A DNA stretch of 64,000 nucleotides, taken from NCBI GenBank assembly GCA_035543015.1, contig DATKKG010000030.1, positions 1 through 64,000 on the forward strand, read 5' to 3'. Numbering within the stretch: position 1 is the stretch's first letter; each line of letters begins with the position of its first letter. Under the pieces are notes generated by a model. That model had not been told where the DNA came from and searched no databases. It saw only the letters and a list, made by a program, of their open reading frames with translations. The stretch is from DATKKG01 sp035543015. Its GTDB lineage: Archaea; Thermoproteota; Nitrososphaeria; Conexivisphaerales; DTJL01. Of the stretch, positions 44,811 to 53,796 are shown piece after piece. Position numbers and translations under genes: made by a program.

Positions 44811-45335
44811 TTACGAGGCCGAGACGACTATGATCAGAAGGGACAGGCCGGCCGCAAAGAGCGCGTGCTTCCACTTGCATCCGCTCAGACGCCTGATCGC
44901 CCAGCCGGCCGAGAGGATGGTGAAAAGGGCCCACCCCACCTCAAATAGGATGGCGGTCAAGCTGTAGCCCACGAAGGCGGCGTAGTAGACCGGGCCATGA
45001 TAGGGGTAGGCCACGTAGGTGAGGCTGAACAGGAAGGTCAGATAGCCGCCGATGGCCATCGACTTCCACATCCTGATCTTGAATGCGCCCTTCGAAACCG
45101 CGGGAATGGTGGTGAAGATGGTGAACCCTCCTATGAGAAGCTGGCCTCCGGCCAGCAGGAAGCTTGGAACGGTCATGAGGAGCGGGCCTATGTGCTCCCT
45201 TTCGCTGCTGTTGGGAAGACCTGGGATGAGGATGTCGAGGCGGAAGGAGAAGACTAGGATGGATAGGATAACGAAGGCGACCGAGGCCACCTTGTAGGCC
45301 GTGAGGGACTCGGGTGGCTGAGTGGAGCCCATCAC
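44811..45335 (-). CDS. Integral membrane protein, five helices
   Basis: A 174-residue protein with about five hydrophobic helices (YKVASVAFVILSILVFSFRL; LLMTVPSFLLAGGQLLIGGF; MAIGGYLTFLFSLTYVAYPY; AILFEVGWALFTILSAGWAI; LFAAGLSLLIIVVSA). GTG 45335 or ATG 45332 starts about 27 bases after a GATTAAGTAAAG box. I recognise no family. Confidence 0.75.
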   Translation of the reverse strand: MMGSTQPPESLTAYKVASVAFVILSILVFSFRLDILIPGLPNSSEREHIGPLLMTVPSFLLAGGQLLIGGFTIFTTIPAVSKGAFKIRMWKSMAIGGYLTFLFSLTYVAYPYHGPVYYAAFVGYSLTAILFEVGWALFTILSAGWAIRRLSGCKWKHALFAAGLSLLIIVVSAS

Positions 45336-45379
45336 GGCTCTACACTGAGCGGCCTTTACTTAATCTTGGCGAAGTGAGG

Positions 45380-46087
45380 TCACTCGGGCGGGGCAGAGGC
45401 CAGCTGCTGGGCGCTGGCGATCTCCACGAGCACAAGGAAGATGTCCGCCCCCATGATGACGCCCAGCGCTACGTAGGAGAAGTAGCTGAGCGGAGTCGAA
45501 GGAGACGCCAGGATGAGGTAGGCGAACAGGTTCCATGCCGAATGGGCTGCGGCGGTCACGTAGACGCTCTTGGTGAGGAGGTAGACAGGGCCGTAGACCA
45601 GGCCCAGCAGGACCAGGACGACTATCGCCGTCGGGTTCTGGAACTGCTGCGCCCCCAGATGGAAGGCGCCGAAGGCGAGGGCCGAGATCACCGATGCGGA
45701 GACGACGCCCATGGAAGCAAGGCGTCCAGCCATGTAGCCCCTGAAGAAGAGCTCCTCGCAGAAGGGCGCGACCACTACGGCGAAGGCGACCGTGAACGAA
45801 TACGAGTAGTTCCACAGAAGGGGGATCAAGACTAGCGGAAGGAGCAGGACGGCCAGGAAGTAGGCCGGGCGCAGCGAAGTCGTCCCCTTCAGCCCGTAGT
45901 CGTAGAGGGGGTTGACCCCCCTGGCCACGGATGAAACGACAGGTATCCCCACGAGCAGCCCCAGGTAGACGACCAGGGCCCATGAGACGTAGTGGTACGC
46001 CGGCGTGTTCACCAGATAGACGGCCGCGAATGACAGGGCGAAGGCCAACGCCAGTTCTGTCAGGTCGCGTGCCTTGGGCGCTGGCAA
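45380..46087 (-). CDS. CAAX-type intramembrane protease (CPBP family)
   Basis: A 235-residue protein with some seven membrane helices. The family motifs are complete: FCEELFFRG (EExxxR), FGAFHL and HSAWN, whose Glu and His residues form the glutamic intramembrane peptidase site. Archaeal members cleave membrane substrates; targets are unknown. The start is TTG 46087, 4 bases after the stop of a 15-codon ORF that begins where transcription should start. Confidence 0.85.
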   Translation of the reverse strand: MPAPKARDLTELALAFALSFAAVYLVNTPAYHYVSWALVVYLGLLVGIPVVSSVARGVNPLYDYGLKGTTSLRPAYFLAVLLLPLVLIPLLWNYSYSFTVAFAVVVAPFCEELFFRGYMAGRLASMGVVSASVISALAFGAFHLGAQQFQNPTAIVVLVLLGLVYGPVYLLTKSVYVTAAAHSAWNLFAYLILASPSTPLSYFSYVALGVIMGADIFLVLVEIASAQQLASAPPE

Positions 46088-46091
46088 CAGC

Positions 46092-46139
46092 TCAGCCCTC
46101 CAGCGCTCGCCGGCTGCGGGAGCGGCTCGTTCGCGGCAT
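46092..46139 (-). CDS. Possible leaderless 15-codon ORF ahead of the CAAX protease gene
   Basis: ATG 46139 is 27 bases from the centre of the box GCTTAATATCC (46162-46171). The frame MPRTSRSRSRRALEG ends 4 bases before the TTG of the protease gene. Confidence 0.42.
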   Translation of the reverse strand: MPRTSRSRSRRALEG

Positions 46140-46255
46140 GATGAGAGTGGACATGTCCCGGGGATATTAAGCTCGCGGAGCGAAAGGCGACCGGCCGGCG
46201 TGCGACAGCTGACGCCGGCAGGGGAGGCGTAGGTGAGACCGCTCCGCAGTCCCCG

Positions 46256-48691
46256 CTACTCTTTGCGGCCGACTGCGGCCGGGCTTGCAGCCAGAGGGAA
46301 GGTGAGCGTGAAGGTCGTGCCCTTTCCGACCTTGCTCTTGACCGATACCCTCCCTCTGTGCGCCTCGACCAGCCGCTTGCAGATCGCTAGGCCCAGACCC
46401 GTGCCCTTGGGCTTGGTCGTGAAGAACGGGGTGAAGAGCTTCTTCCTGTTCTCCTCGGAGATGCCCGTCCCCGTGTCGGAGAAGGAGACGCTCACCGTCC
46501 CATCCCCGACCTCGGTGGATATCTTCAGGGTGCCTCCTTCCGGCATGGCGTCGAACGCGTTCAAGGCGAGATTCTGGAAGACCCTGATCAGGTAGGTGGT
46601 GTCGCCCATCACGATGGGCTCCCCGCTGGAGCCCAGCTTCACCGAGACGCCTTGAGGCACGGAGACCTGCCTCAGGGAGGTCCTGAGGACCTTGCCCAGG
46701 TCCACCTTCCTCAGCTTGAGCTTCGTCTTCTTGGAGTAGTCGAAGAGGTCGGCGATTATGCCGTTGGCGTGGCCGAGGCTTTCGTCCATCGAGTCCAGGA
46801 CGCCCGCCAGTCTCCTCCTCTCCGCATGGGGAAGGACGTTGCGTACGTAGAAGAGGTTCGTTCTTACGGCCGTCAGGGGGCTCCTCAGGTCGTGGCCCAC
46901 CTGGGCCGCTACGCTTCCGATGGCGGCCAGCCTCTCGGCCTTCAGGAGCTGGCTGTTGGTTTCGTTGAGCTCGCGGGTCCTCTCCTTGACCATCTCTTCG
47001 AGCTTGGTGCTGTACATCCTCAGGTTCTCCTCCATCTGCCTCAGTTCGGTGATGTCCGTGCCCACGCTGAGGATGACCGGCCTGCCATCGAAGTCGGCAG
47101 CGACCCTGTTGCTCCAGTGCAGCCATATCCTCGAGCCGCCTCTCTTCATGTTCTCGTTGACGACGTTGGCGTATCTCCCGGGATTCGAATAGATGTCGCG
47201 TAAGAGCGCGGAGAGGTCCCTGCCGGTCGATTCGACAGCCGGGGTGATGGTGCCGATGACCCGCCGGCCCACAAGCTCCTCCCTTTTGAAGCCGAAGAGC
47301 TCCTCGCCGTATTCGTTGATGCTCAGGATCCTCCCCTCCATGTCCTGCTTCAGGATCACGCTTCGGGCGTTCTCGACTATCTCCCTGTACCTCTCCTCCG
47401 AGGCCCGAAGGGCTTCCTGATCCTTCTTGATCTGGGTCAGGTCGGTGATCGACACTATGACCCTCGAGTAGGTCTTCTCGGAGCCCAGGGGGATGATGTA
47501 CCGGACGACGACCGGGATCGGCCTTCCCTTCAGGCTCTTGTTGACTGTCTCGGTCTCGAACTCGGTGCGACCCTCCGCCAGAGCGACCATGCGGTCGACG
47601 AAGCCCGCAAGCGCCTCCTCGCTAAGTATCTGGTAGAGGTTGACGAGCTCGCTCTTGTCCTTCGCTTCGAAAAGACGGACCATGGCCCTGTTGGCGTCCA
47701 GGAGCCTCACCTTCTTCACGAGGCGTTTGACCTCGCCGGGGTTGGCGACCAGGTGCTTCCTGAGCGACGGAATCCCATCCTTGGCCAGGGGGTCCAGCTC
47801 GGCCTTGACGGCGGAGAAGTCCTCGAGCATGAGGGGCACGGGAGACTCTTCGAAAAGTGCCCTGTACCTGCGCTCGCTCTCAAGGAGGGCCGCCTCCATC
47901 TTCTTCCTTTCAGTTATGTCGTAGACGAGGCCTATGATCCCGATGATGCGGCCGCGCTCTCCCTTCAGAGGGAGCTTGGTGGTCTCGGCGATCATGGCCC
48001 TGCCCCTCGACGCCCAGGCCCCTTCCCAATGGATGGTCCCCCCCGTGGTCAGGATCTTGGTGTCGTCCTCAGCGTACTTATCGGCCAAGGCTCTGTTCGT
48101 TATGTCGTAGTCGGTCTTGCCGACTATCTCAGACTTTGTCACCCCCACAGCCTCGCAGAAGTTCCTGTTGGCAGTGATGAAACGTCGGTCGGAGTCCTTG
48201 AGGAAGGCGTACGCCGGGATGCTGTCCAACAGCGTGCTCACCTCCCTCTCCGTCAGGCGGAGCTTCTCCTCCATCTCCCTCCTGTCAGTCACGTCTTCGA
48301 GCAGGGCGACTATGGTCGAAGGAGACAGGTCCGCGGACCTGACCACTGAGATGGTGAGGTGCCCCCTGCGAAGGTCTCCGCCCTTGGTGAGAAAGCGCAC
48401 CTCGGCCGTGTGGCTGTCGCTGAGCCCTGCGAGGAGCTCAAGGTAGGCGGCCTTGTTGGCCTTGGCGTCTTCACCGAGTATGACCTTTTCCCAGTCGAGG
48501 CCCTTGAGCTCCTCCGCCTTATAGCCCAGCATCCTGCACAGCGCGGGGTTGACTTCGCGTATCGTCTGCTCAAGGTCGACGACCGCCACGCCGAGGGCGG
48601 CCACCTCGAAGACAGTCCTGTACTTGGCCTCGACTTCCTTCAGGGCAGCCTCCATGGAGCTCATGTCAGGGCCGGGGACGATGTCGCTCAA
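46256..48691 (-). CDS. Multi-PAS sensor histidine kinase, cytoplasmic
   Basis: An 811-residue kinase without membrane helices. Four PAS-type modules occupy about residues 15-140, 140-265, 270-440 and 440-565 (each ending with a DITERK- or DVTDRR-like PAC tail), followed by a linker helix, the phospho-acceptor box VGHDLRSPLTAVRTN (about 620), the N-box NLALNAFDAMPEGG and the G-boxes DTGTGIS and GTGLGLAICKRL. It should sense a small molecule, redox or light signal and phosphorylate a response regulator, none of which is encoded nearby. TTG 48691 has GAGG ten bases ahead; ATG 48664 is an alternative. It resembles the kinase at 60302-62656. Confidence 0.92.
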   Translation of the reverse strand: MSDIVPGPDMSSMEAALKEVEAKYRTVFEVAALGVAVVDLEQTIREVNPALCRMLGYKAEELKGLDWEKVILGEDAKANKAAYLELLAGLSDSHTAEVRFLTKGGDLRRGHLTISVVRSADLSPSTIVALLEDVTDRREMEEKLRLTEREVSTLLDSIPAYAFLKDSDRRFITANRNFCEAVGVTKSEIVGKTDYDITNRALADKYAEDDTKILTTGGTIHWEGAWASRGRAMIAETTKLPLKGERGRIIGIIGLVYDITERKKMEAALLESERRYRALFEESPVPLMLEDFSAVKAELDPLAKDGIPSLRKHLVANPGEVKRLVKKVRLLDANRAMVRLFEAKDKSELVNLYQILSEEALAGFVDRMVALAEGRTEFETETVNKSLKGRPIPVVVRYIIPLGSEKTYSRVIVSITDLTQIKKDQEALRASEERYREIVENARSVILKQDMEGRILSINEYGEELFGFKREELVGRRVIGTITPAVESTGRDLSALLRDIYSNPGRYANVVNENMKRGGSRIWLHWSNRVAADFDGRPVILSVGTDITELRQMEENLRMYSTKLEEMVKERTRELNETNSQLLKAERLAAIGSVAAQVGHDLRSPLTAVRTNLFYVRNVLPHAERRRLAGVLDSMDESLGHANGIIADLFDYSKKTKLKLRKVDLGKVLRTSLRQVSVPQGVSVKLGSSGEPIVMGDTTYLIRVFQNLALNAFDAMPEGGTLKISTEVGDGTVSVSFSDTGTGISEENRKKLFTPFFTTKPKGTGLGLAICKRLVEAHRGRVSVKSKVGKGTTFTLTFPLAASPAAVGRKE

Positions 48692-48812
48692 CTTGGTCCC
48701 TCAGAGAGAGCCCAGAAACGGTAGGGCGACGTGTACCCGCGACTTGCCGTCCGGCAACCAAGGAGTCCTGGTACACCGCTGAACCTATAACCGTTGCTAG
48801 TCGGGACGCGCT

Positions 48813-49256
48813 TCAGAGCTGACCGAGGGCCTTCGAGATGGCCCTGTGGAAGTTGTGGATCGACTTGACAGGCTGGGCGTACATGAGGATGCATTTGCCG
48901 GCCACTGCGTCCATGCCGAGCTCCTTCGCCGTCTCCATGGCTTCCGGGGACTCGGCGCCCCTCTGCAGCCAGACTCTGCGTATGCCTGCGGCGTAGGCTT
49001 CCCTGATCACGCCGACCGCCCTCTCAGGGGGGACCACGACCAGCACGCCGTCCACCCTGCCGGGCACCGAGGCCAGGCTGGAGTAGCACTTCTCGCCGTT
49101 GATCTCCCGGGCTTCGGGGTGGACGACCGCGGCGGAGAACCCCCTGGCCTTGAGTTCCCGCAGGGCGGCGTTGCCGAAGCCCTTCCCGCTCCTCGACACT
49201 CCGACTATGGCCAGGGAGCGGCAGGAGACGAATCCCTCCGCCTGTGTGTCCATCAT
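48813..49256 (-). CDS. CoA-binding protein (CoA_binding_2 family)
   Basis: A 147-residue Rossmann-like protein. LAIVGVSRSGKGFGNAALRE and VHPEAREINGEKCYSSL match the nucleotide-loop and the HP...EI.G..CY.SL block of small CoA-binding proteins related to succinyl-CoA synthetase alpha; VWLQRGAES and AVAGKCILM are further family blocks. ATG 49256 sits 25 bases after a GGTTATTAG box, hence leaderless. Its physiological role is unknown even in well-studied relatives. Confidence 0.88.
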   Translation of the reverse strand: MMDTQAEGFVSCRSLAIVGVSRSGKGFGNAALRELKARGFSAAVVHPEAREINGEKCYSSLASVPGRVDGVLVVVPPERAVGVIREAYAAGIRRVWLQRGAESPEAMETAKELGMDAVAGKCILMYAQPVKSIHNFHRAISKALGQL

Positions 49257-49313
49257 CGGGACGGACGGGGCTCGACCCTAATAACCGATTGCGAGGAGGA
49301 GCGTTGGCGCGGA

Positions 49314-50117
49314 TCAGACGTAGGCTGCGGAGAGCAAGCCGAAGTAGGTGGGGCAGGAGTAGCTGCAGGCGGCCAGCTTCAGCTTGCTCGCCCTGAGGGC
49401 GCCCAGGAGGATCAGGGTCTGCCAGAAGCTGTCAGGCTTTGCGCTCTCGACGAACTCCGGGCTGAAGCTGAGGAGCCTCTCCAGCTTCCCAGCTCTGACG
49501 GCGGACAGCATCTTCCCGTCGTATTCCTCCGATGCGCGATCGAAGCCGTACGGGCCGGACCTCAGGTGGGCGTGACCCTGGTCGGCGCTGGCGACGAAGG
49601 CCACCCTCCTGGATGAGGCCCGGGCCGCTTCGGCGATGCAGTGGCCCATCGACGCCAGGTCCTTCCAAGGGATCTCGCGGGAGGGGGTGACGAGGACGAC
49701 CTTGACTCGCCGCCTGAGGAACCAGAGCGGGACCAGGGTCCCCCAGTCGAGAGGCATCCGGGACTCGGGGCCGCCGCTGGTGCCGTAGTTCACCGATACC
49801 ACGGGGAGGCCTCGGTCGGTCGCCAGCCTGAATATCGAGCCGGCGAGGTCAAGGTCGCACTTCCAGGCCAAGGGAAGCGCGATCTTCCCTTCCTCCAGCC
49901 TGCCTCCGCAGAACTCGGTCCGGACGACGGCCATTTTCCCATCGATCCTGAGGTTGTGGGGGGAGGCTACGACGACGGTCTGGGGGGATGCACCGTTGAC
50001 CACCGAGGCCGCCTTCCTCATCCCCCTGGTCACATCTGAAAAGTCGGCCTTCCCTTCGTTGAACATGGGTATGGCCTGGGTCCCGTGTGGCAGGATCGCT
50101 GCCGAGACTAGAGGCAT
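49314..50117 (-). CDS. Class III extradiol dioxygenase-like protein (LigB/MEMO fold)
   Basis: A 267-residue protein with LigB-type blocks: ILPHGTQAIP near the N-terminus, VVVASPHNLR (about 54), LDWGTLVPLWFL (about 122) and FVASADQGHAH (about 175). The histidines of the PHG, SPHN and GHAH blocks are the expected iron ligands and catalytic base. Such enzymes open catechol-type rings; the related MEMO/AmmB branch has other roles, so the substrate stays open. ATG 50117 follows a GCTCATAAGC box at about 25 bases. The AsnC-type regulator gene is divergent and may control it. Confidence 0.82.
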   Translation of the reverse strand: MPLVSAAILPHGTQAIPMFNEGKADFSDVTRGMRKAASVVNGASPQTVVVASPHNLRIDGKMAVVRTEFCGGRLEEGKIALPLAWKCDLDLAGSIFRLATDRGLPVVSVNYGTSGGPESRMPLDWGTLVPLWFLRRRVKVVLVTPSREIPWKDLASMGHCIAEAARASSRRVAFVASADQGHAHLRSGPYGFDRASEEYDGKMLSAVRAGKLERLLSFSPEFVESAKPDSFWQTLILLGALRASKLKLAACSYSCPTYFGLLSAAYV

Positions 50118-50249
50118 CGACGTGAGCTGGGGGGCACGAGCTTATGAGCGCTTCGCCGCGGGCGAGAAGCGTACCTCAATCGGAGAGTGCGCAGCGACCC
50201 GGCCGCCAAAGCTTTTTACAGCGCTAAGGCATGTCGAAGGTGAATCGCA

Positions 50250-51146
50250 ATGGACCGCGTCGACCTCGCCCTGTGCCAGCTCCTCCTGTCGAACTCCAGG
50301 ACGCCATATCAGGAGATGGCCGACAGGCTGGGCCTGTCGGTGAACGCCGTCCACAAGCGGGTGATGTCACTGGTCGAAAGCGGCGTCATCAGGGCCTTCA
50401 CGGCGAGGATCAGCCTGCAGGCCCTGAACGTGATCAACGTCTGGGCCTACGGGAGGTCCGACTCCCCGACGGTCGACAGGCTCCATCTCGAGCTCAGCAA
50501 GAACGACAAGGTGTACTGGGTGAGCTATTCAGGCGGGGGCTTCGTCTACATAGGGGGGTACCTGCGGGACGTGTCTCAGCTGGGGGAGTTCACCTCGCTG
50601 GCGAAGACGGTGGGGAGGATCGAGGAGCCTGAGTTCGGGATAATGCCCACCGGAACAGGTCCGCCAGCGGAGAAGTTGCAGCCGCTCGACCTCGCCATCA
50701 TCAGGTCGCTCCACAGGGATGCCCGCAGGCCCGTCTCAGACGTCGCCCTGGATGTGAAGGCCTCCGCGAGGACGGTTCAGAGGAGGCTGGACAGGATGCT
50801 CAGGGAGCGGCTCGTCGAGCTCTCCCTCGACTGGTACCCCGACGTCTCGAACGACATCGTGTCCCTTGGTCACGCCAAGGTGTCTTCGGGCCGCGACAGG
50901 AACAAGGTGGGTGACGCGCTCTGGGCACGTCTCATGCCAAACGTGCTGTTCAACGTGTACTTCAGCAACATGCCCGACCGGTTCGTCTCCTTCCTCTGGA
51001 CGAACTCCATGAGGGAGCTGAGCGGGCTGAAGGAGAAGATCCTCGGGGAGAACGGGATAGAGTCCTTCTCGGTCAACGTCCTGAGCCTCGGCTACCTCTT
51101 CGACACGTGGCGTGACAAGCTCCTCTTCGCGGAAACGACAGGTTAA
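50250..51146 (+). CDS. Transcription regulator with two AsnC-type helix-turn-helix domains
   Basis: A 298-residue protein built from two HTH plus effector-like halves: residues 1-50 (DLALCQLLLSNSRTPYQEMA then LGLSVNAVHKRVMSLVESGV) and about 145-195 (DLAIIRSLHRDARRPVSDVA then ASARTVQRRLDRMLRERLVE). The parts between look like Lrp/AsnC ligand-binding strands. A CTTTTTACA box and GGTGA precede ATG 50250. Double-HTH proteins of this kind are common in archaea; targets are unknown, with the divergent LigB gene and the flavodoxin gene as nearest candidates. Confidence 0.85.
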   Translation: MDRVDLALCQLLLSNSRTPYQEMADRLGLSVNAVHKRVMSLVESGVIRAFTARISLQALNVINVWAYGRSDSPTVDRLHLELSKNDKVYWVSYSGGGFVYIGGYLRDVSQLGEFTSLAKTVGRIEEPEFGIMPTGTGPPAEKLQPLDLAIIRSLHRDARRPVSDVALDVKASARTVQRRLDRMLRERLVELSLDWYPDVSNDIVSLGHAKVSSGRDRNKVGDALWARLMPNVLFNVYFSNMPDRFVSFLWTNSMRELSGLKEKILGENGIESFSVNVLSLGYLFDTWRDKLLFAETTG

Positions 51147-51173
51147 AAGCGAGCCGGAGCATTCGAGGTTAAT

Positions 51174-51746
51174 ATGCCGCCATCCGGAGGGGACGAGGAT
51201 GCGGTCGCTTCGCCCAGGGCGATGGTCCTGTTCGACACGAGGTACGGGAACACCGAGAGGGTAGCCCGGGCCCTGGCGAGAGGGATGGGGGCGGCCGGAG
51301 TGAAGGTCGATTGCGGCAGCATAGCTTCCGCGGACGCGGCGAGCCTGGCTGGGTTCGACTTCATCGCGATCGGGGGGCCGACGCACTACAGGTCGGCGTC
51401 GGTGCGCATGAGGGAGTTCCTGGAGTCGCTCGATCAGGTCGACCTTTCCGGGAAGCTGGGGTTCGCCTTCGACACGCGGAAGGAGTCCTTCTGGGCGGGC
51501 AGCGCCGCGAAGTACATAGAGAGACGGCTGCGCGCCAAGGGCGTGCGGATGATATGGCCCACCCTGTCCGCCTGGGTGTTCATTCCAGAAGGGTCAGCCG
51601 CGCCTGACGGGGGGATAGAGAAGGAGGAGCTGAAGGAGCTCAGGAGGAGTCAGGTGATCCTGGGGGACAAGATGGAGGAGCTCTTCGAGAAGACGGGGGG
51701 AGACATAGGGAAGGCCCTCCTGGGCGCCTCGGGGCCCCCCGCGTGA
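51174..51746 (+). CDS. Flavodoxin-like protein
   Basis: A 190-residue protein with the FMN phosphate loop DTRYGNTERVA (about residue 20), the second FMN loop AIGGPTHYRSAS and a third, FDTRKESFWAGSA. The fold and the length fit flavodoxin/WrbA-type electron carriers. The ATG lies 29 bases after a GGTTAAAAG box at 51141-51149. A charged helical tail follows the fold. Confidence 0.85.
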   Translation: MPPSGGDEDAVASPRAMVLFDTRYGNTERVARALARGMGAAGVKVDCGSIASADAASLAGFDFIAIGGPTHYRSASVRMREFLESLDQVDLSGKLGFAFDTRKESFWAGSAAKYIERRLRAKGVRMIWPTLSAWVFIPEGSAAPDGGIEKEELKELRRSQVILGDKMEELFEKTGGDIGKALLGASGPPA

Positions 51747-51849
51747 TTCTACACCGTTCGTGGTAAGGAAGCGACAGATTCGGAGGTTCCGCTGTCCTCC
51801 GGCGGCACCAGCCGGTTGACGAGGTAATATCAACCCAGGAGCAGGCGAC

Positions 51850-51876
51850 ATGGCTCAGGAAGGATTGGCGGTATGA
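51850..51876 (+). CDS. Possible leaderless 8-codon ORF overlapping ABC ATPase start
   Basis: ATG 51850 opens MAQEGLAV; its TGA shares ATGA with the start of the ATPase gene. A GGTAATATC box is centred 22 bases ahead, a little close. The AGGAAGGA inside the mini-ORF could also serve as ribosome-binding site for the ATPase. Confidence 0.4.
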   Translation: MAQEGLAV

Positions 51877-52616
51877 GCGACGCGATCGTCATAGAGAACC
51901 TGGAGAAGCACTTCGGGGACGTCAAGGCCGTGGACGGGCTGGATCTCAAGGTGCCGGAGGGTCAGCTGTTCGGGCTCCTCGGGCCCAACGGCTCCGGCAA
52001 GACCACGACGATCAAGATCCTGTGCGGGGTCCTCAAGCCCACGTCGGGGAGGGCCTTCGTCGGCGGCTACGAAGTTGGCAGGAGCGACGGCAGGGTGAAG
52101 GAGCTCATAGGTGTGTGCCCCCAGGAGGACGCCATATACTCCACGCTGACCGGCAGGGAGAACGTCGAGCTCTTCGGGAAGCTCCATTCGATGCCCTCCG
52201 ATGAGCTCAGGAGGAAGGCCGACCTCTACCTGGAGAAGATGGGGCTCGCGGACGACTCGAGGAGGAAGGCCGGCAAGTACAGCGGCGGGATGAAGAAGAG
52301 GATCTCGATCATCATGGCCATAATCCACGACCCAGACATAGCCTTCCTTGACGAGCCCACGGCCGCCATGGACCCGCAGTCGAAGAACGTCGTGTGGGAC
52401 TTCATCCGCGAGCTGAAAGCGAAAGGAAAGACCGTCGTGCTGACGACCCACCACATGGAGGAGGCCGAGGAGCTCTGCGACGTCGTCGGCATCATCGACC
52501 ATGGAAGGCTGATTGCAATGGGGACCCCGAAGGAACTCAGGGAGGCCTTCCACGAGAAGGACCTGGAGGGGGTCTTCATTCAGCTCACGGGCAGAAGGAT
52601 AAGGGAGGGAGCCTAG
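51873..52616 (+). CDS. ABC-2 exporter ATPase
   Basis: A 247-residue ATPase with Walker A GPNGSGKTT (about residue 38), signature YSGGMKKR (about 133), Walker B IAFLDEPTAAMD (about 152) and switch histidine in LTTHHMEEAEE. It lacks the C-terminal extension of the ATPase at 16594. The permease gene begins 1 base after its stop, so they form an exporter of the ABC-2 type, substrate unknown. Confidence 0.92.
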   Translation: MSDAIVIENLEKHFGDVKAVDGLDLKVPEGQLFGLLGPNGSGKTTTIKILCGVLKPTSGRAFVGGYEVGRSDGRVKELIGVCPQEDAIYSTLTGRENVELFGKLHSMPSDELRRKADLYLEKMGLADDSRRKAGKYSGGMKKRISIIMAIIHDPDIAFLDEPTAAMDPQSKNVVWDFIRELKAKGKTVVLTTHHMEEAEELCDVVGIIDHGRLIAMGTPKELREAFHEKDLEGVFIQLTGRRIREGA

Positions 52617-52617
52617 G

Positions 52618-53781
52618 ATGAACGTGAACCGCCTCTCGGCGCTGGTGAAGGTGAACCTCAAGAGGATCGTTCGTGAGCCCGCCTCTCTCTTCATGGTGAT
52701 CCTGTTCCCTGTGATGCTCACGCTGTTCTTCGGCATGGCCTACGGCGGCGTAGGCGGAGGCGGCCAGGCCACCTATCAGGTCGGCGTGGTAAACCTGGCC
52801 TCCTCGCCGCAGGGCCCGTGGACCCAGGCCTTCCTGGGCAACCTGACGTCGACGCGGATCCTGGACGCGCACTTCTACGAATCCAACGCGACGGCCCAGG
52901 CGGACCTGAGGCAGGGGAAGCTGTCGGCGGTGCTGGTGATCCCGGAGAGCTTCGAACGGGGCGCCTCATCATACAACCTGAACCCCGGCGACCCGAGCTC
53001 CTGGCGGACCTCCACGGTGCAGCTCTACCTGGACAGCGGCTCCATGTTCGCCCTTCAGGCGGTGGGGCCGGTGGTCCAGCAGGCGCTCGCCTCCTCGGTG
53101 TACGTGTCCGCAGTGCAGCCGGCGGCCCTGCCCGTGCAGCTGGGCTCGGCCTCCCTGGTCACCGTGGCCAAGTTCAGCACCTTCGACTACATGGTGCCCG
53201 GCCTGTTCGCGTTCTCCGCCATCTTCCTGACGATGATGGTGGCGCAGTCGTTCACGCTGGACCGGGAGAAGGGCCTGCTCAGGAGGATGAGCACCACGCC
53301 GGTCAAGGCCTCGGAGTTCATGGCCAGCCACGCCATTTCGAACATGCTGCTTGCGCTGATACAGGTGGGCCTGGTCTTCGTTCTCGCCAGCGCCGTGGGG
53401 TACCACGCGCAGGGCGGCCTCGCTTCGCTGGCCTTCGCCTTCCTGCTCGTGGGCGTGTTCGCGGCCAGCTGCGTCGGGTTCGGGCTCATAACGGCGACGG
53501 TGGCCAAGTCGTCCGGCGCGGCGACCGGCATCGCCTTCGCCTTCATAATGCCCCAGATGTTCCTGGGGACGTTCGTCTCGACCGGGGTCTCGGGAGCCAT
53601 GGCCACGGTCGGCAGGTTCGTCCCCAGCTACTACGTCACGGATGCGCTGACTTCCCTGTTCCTTAGGGGAGCACCCCCTACAGGAGCCTCGGCGCTGACC
53701 GACCTGGGTATCGTGTCCGCGATAAGCGCGGCGATTCTCATCGCAGGCGTCCTCCTCTACCAGAAGTTCGGGAACTCCTAG
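52618..53781 (+). CDS. ABC-2 exporter membrane subunit with large external loop
   Basis: A 387-residue permease: first helix near 20-40, an external domain of about 150 residues (about 45-195) typical of YhgE/NodJ-like ABC-2 proteins, then five helices. The sequence SFTLDREKGLLRRMSTTPVK after the second helix is the conserved ABC-2 coupling region (REKGTLER type). It should work as a homodimer with the preceding ATPase. Confidence 0.9.
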   Translation: MNVNRLSALVKVNLKRIVREPASLFMVILFPVMLTLFFGMAYGGVGGGGQATYQVGVVNLASSPQGPWTQAFLGNLTSTRILDAHFYESNATAQADLRQGKLSAVLVIPESFERGASSYNLNPGDPSSWRTSTVQLYLDSGSMFALQAVGPVVQQALASSVYVSAVQPAALPVQLGSASLVTVAKFSTFDYMVPGLFAFSAIFLTMMVAQSFTLDREKGLLRRMSTTPVKASEFMASHAISNMLLALIQVGLVFVLASAVGYHAQGGLASLAFAFLLVGVFAASCVGFGLITATVAKSSGAATGIAFAFIMPQMFLGTFVSTGVSGAMATVGRFVPSYYVTDALTSLFLRGAPPTGASALTDLGIVSAISAAILIAGVLLYQKFGNS

Positions 53782-53796
53782 GGGAGATGCGCTACG

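Noticed and set aside
48666..48776. A further mini-ORF ending one base before ATG 48664 of the PAS kinase
   Set aside because: Its only starts are a GTG too close to the TATA box or a TTG, and TTG 48691 with GAGG ahead is an equally good kinase start, so I did not count it.
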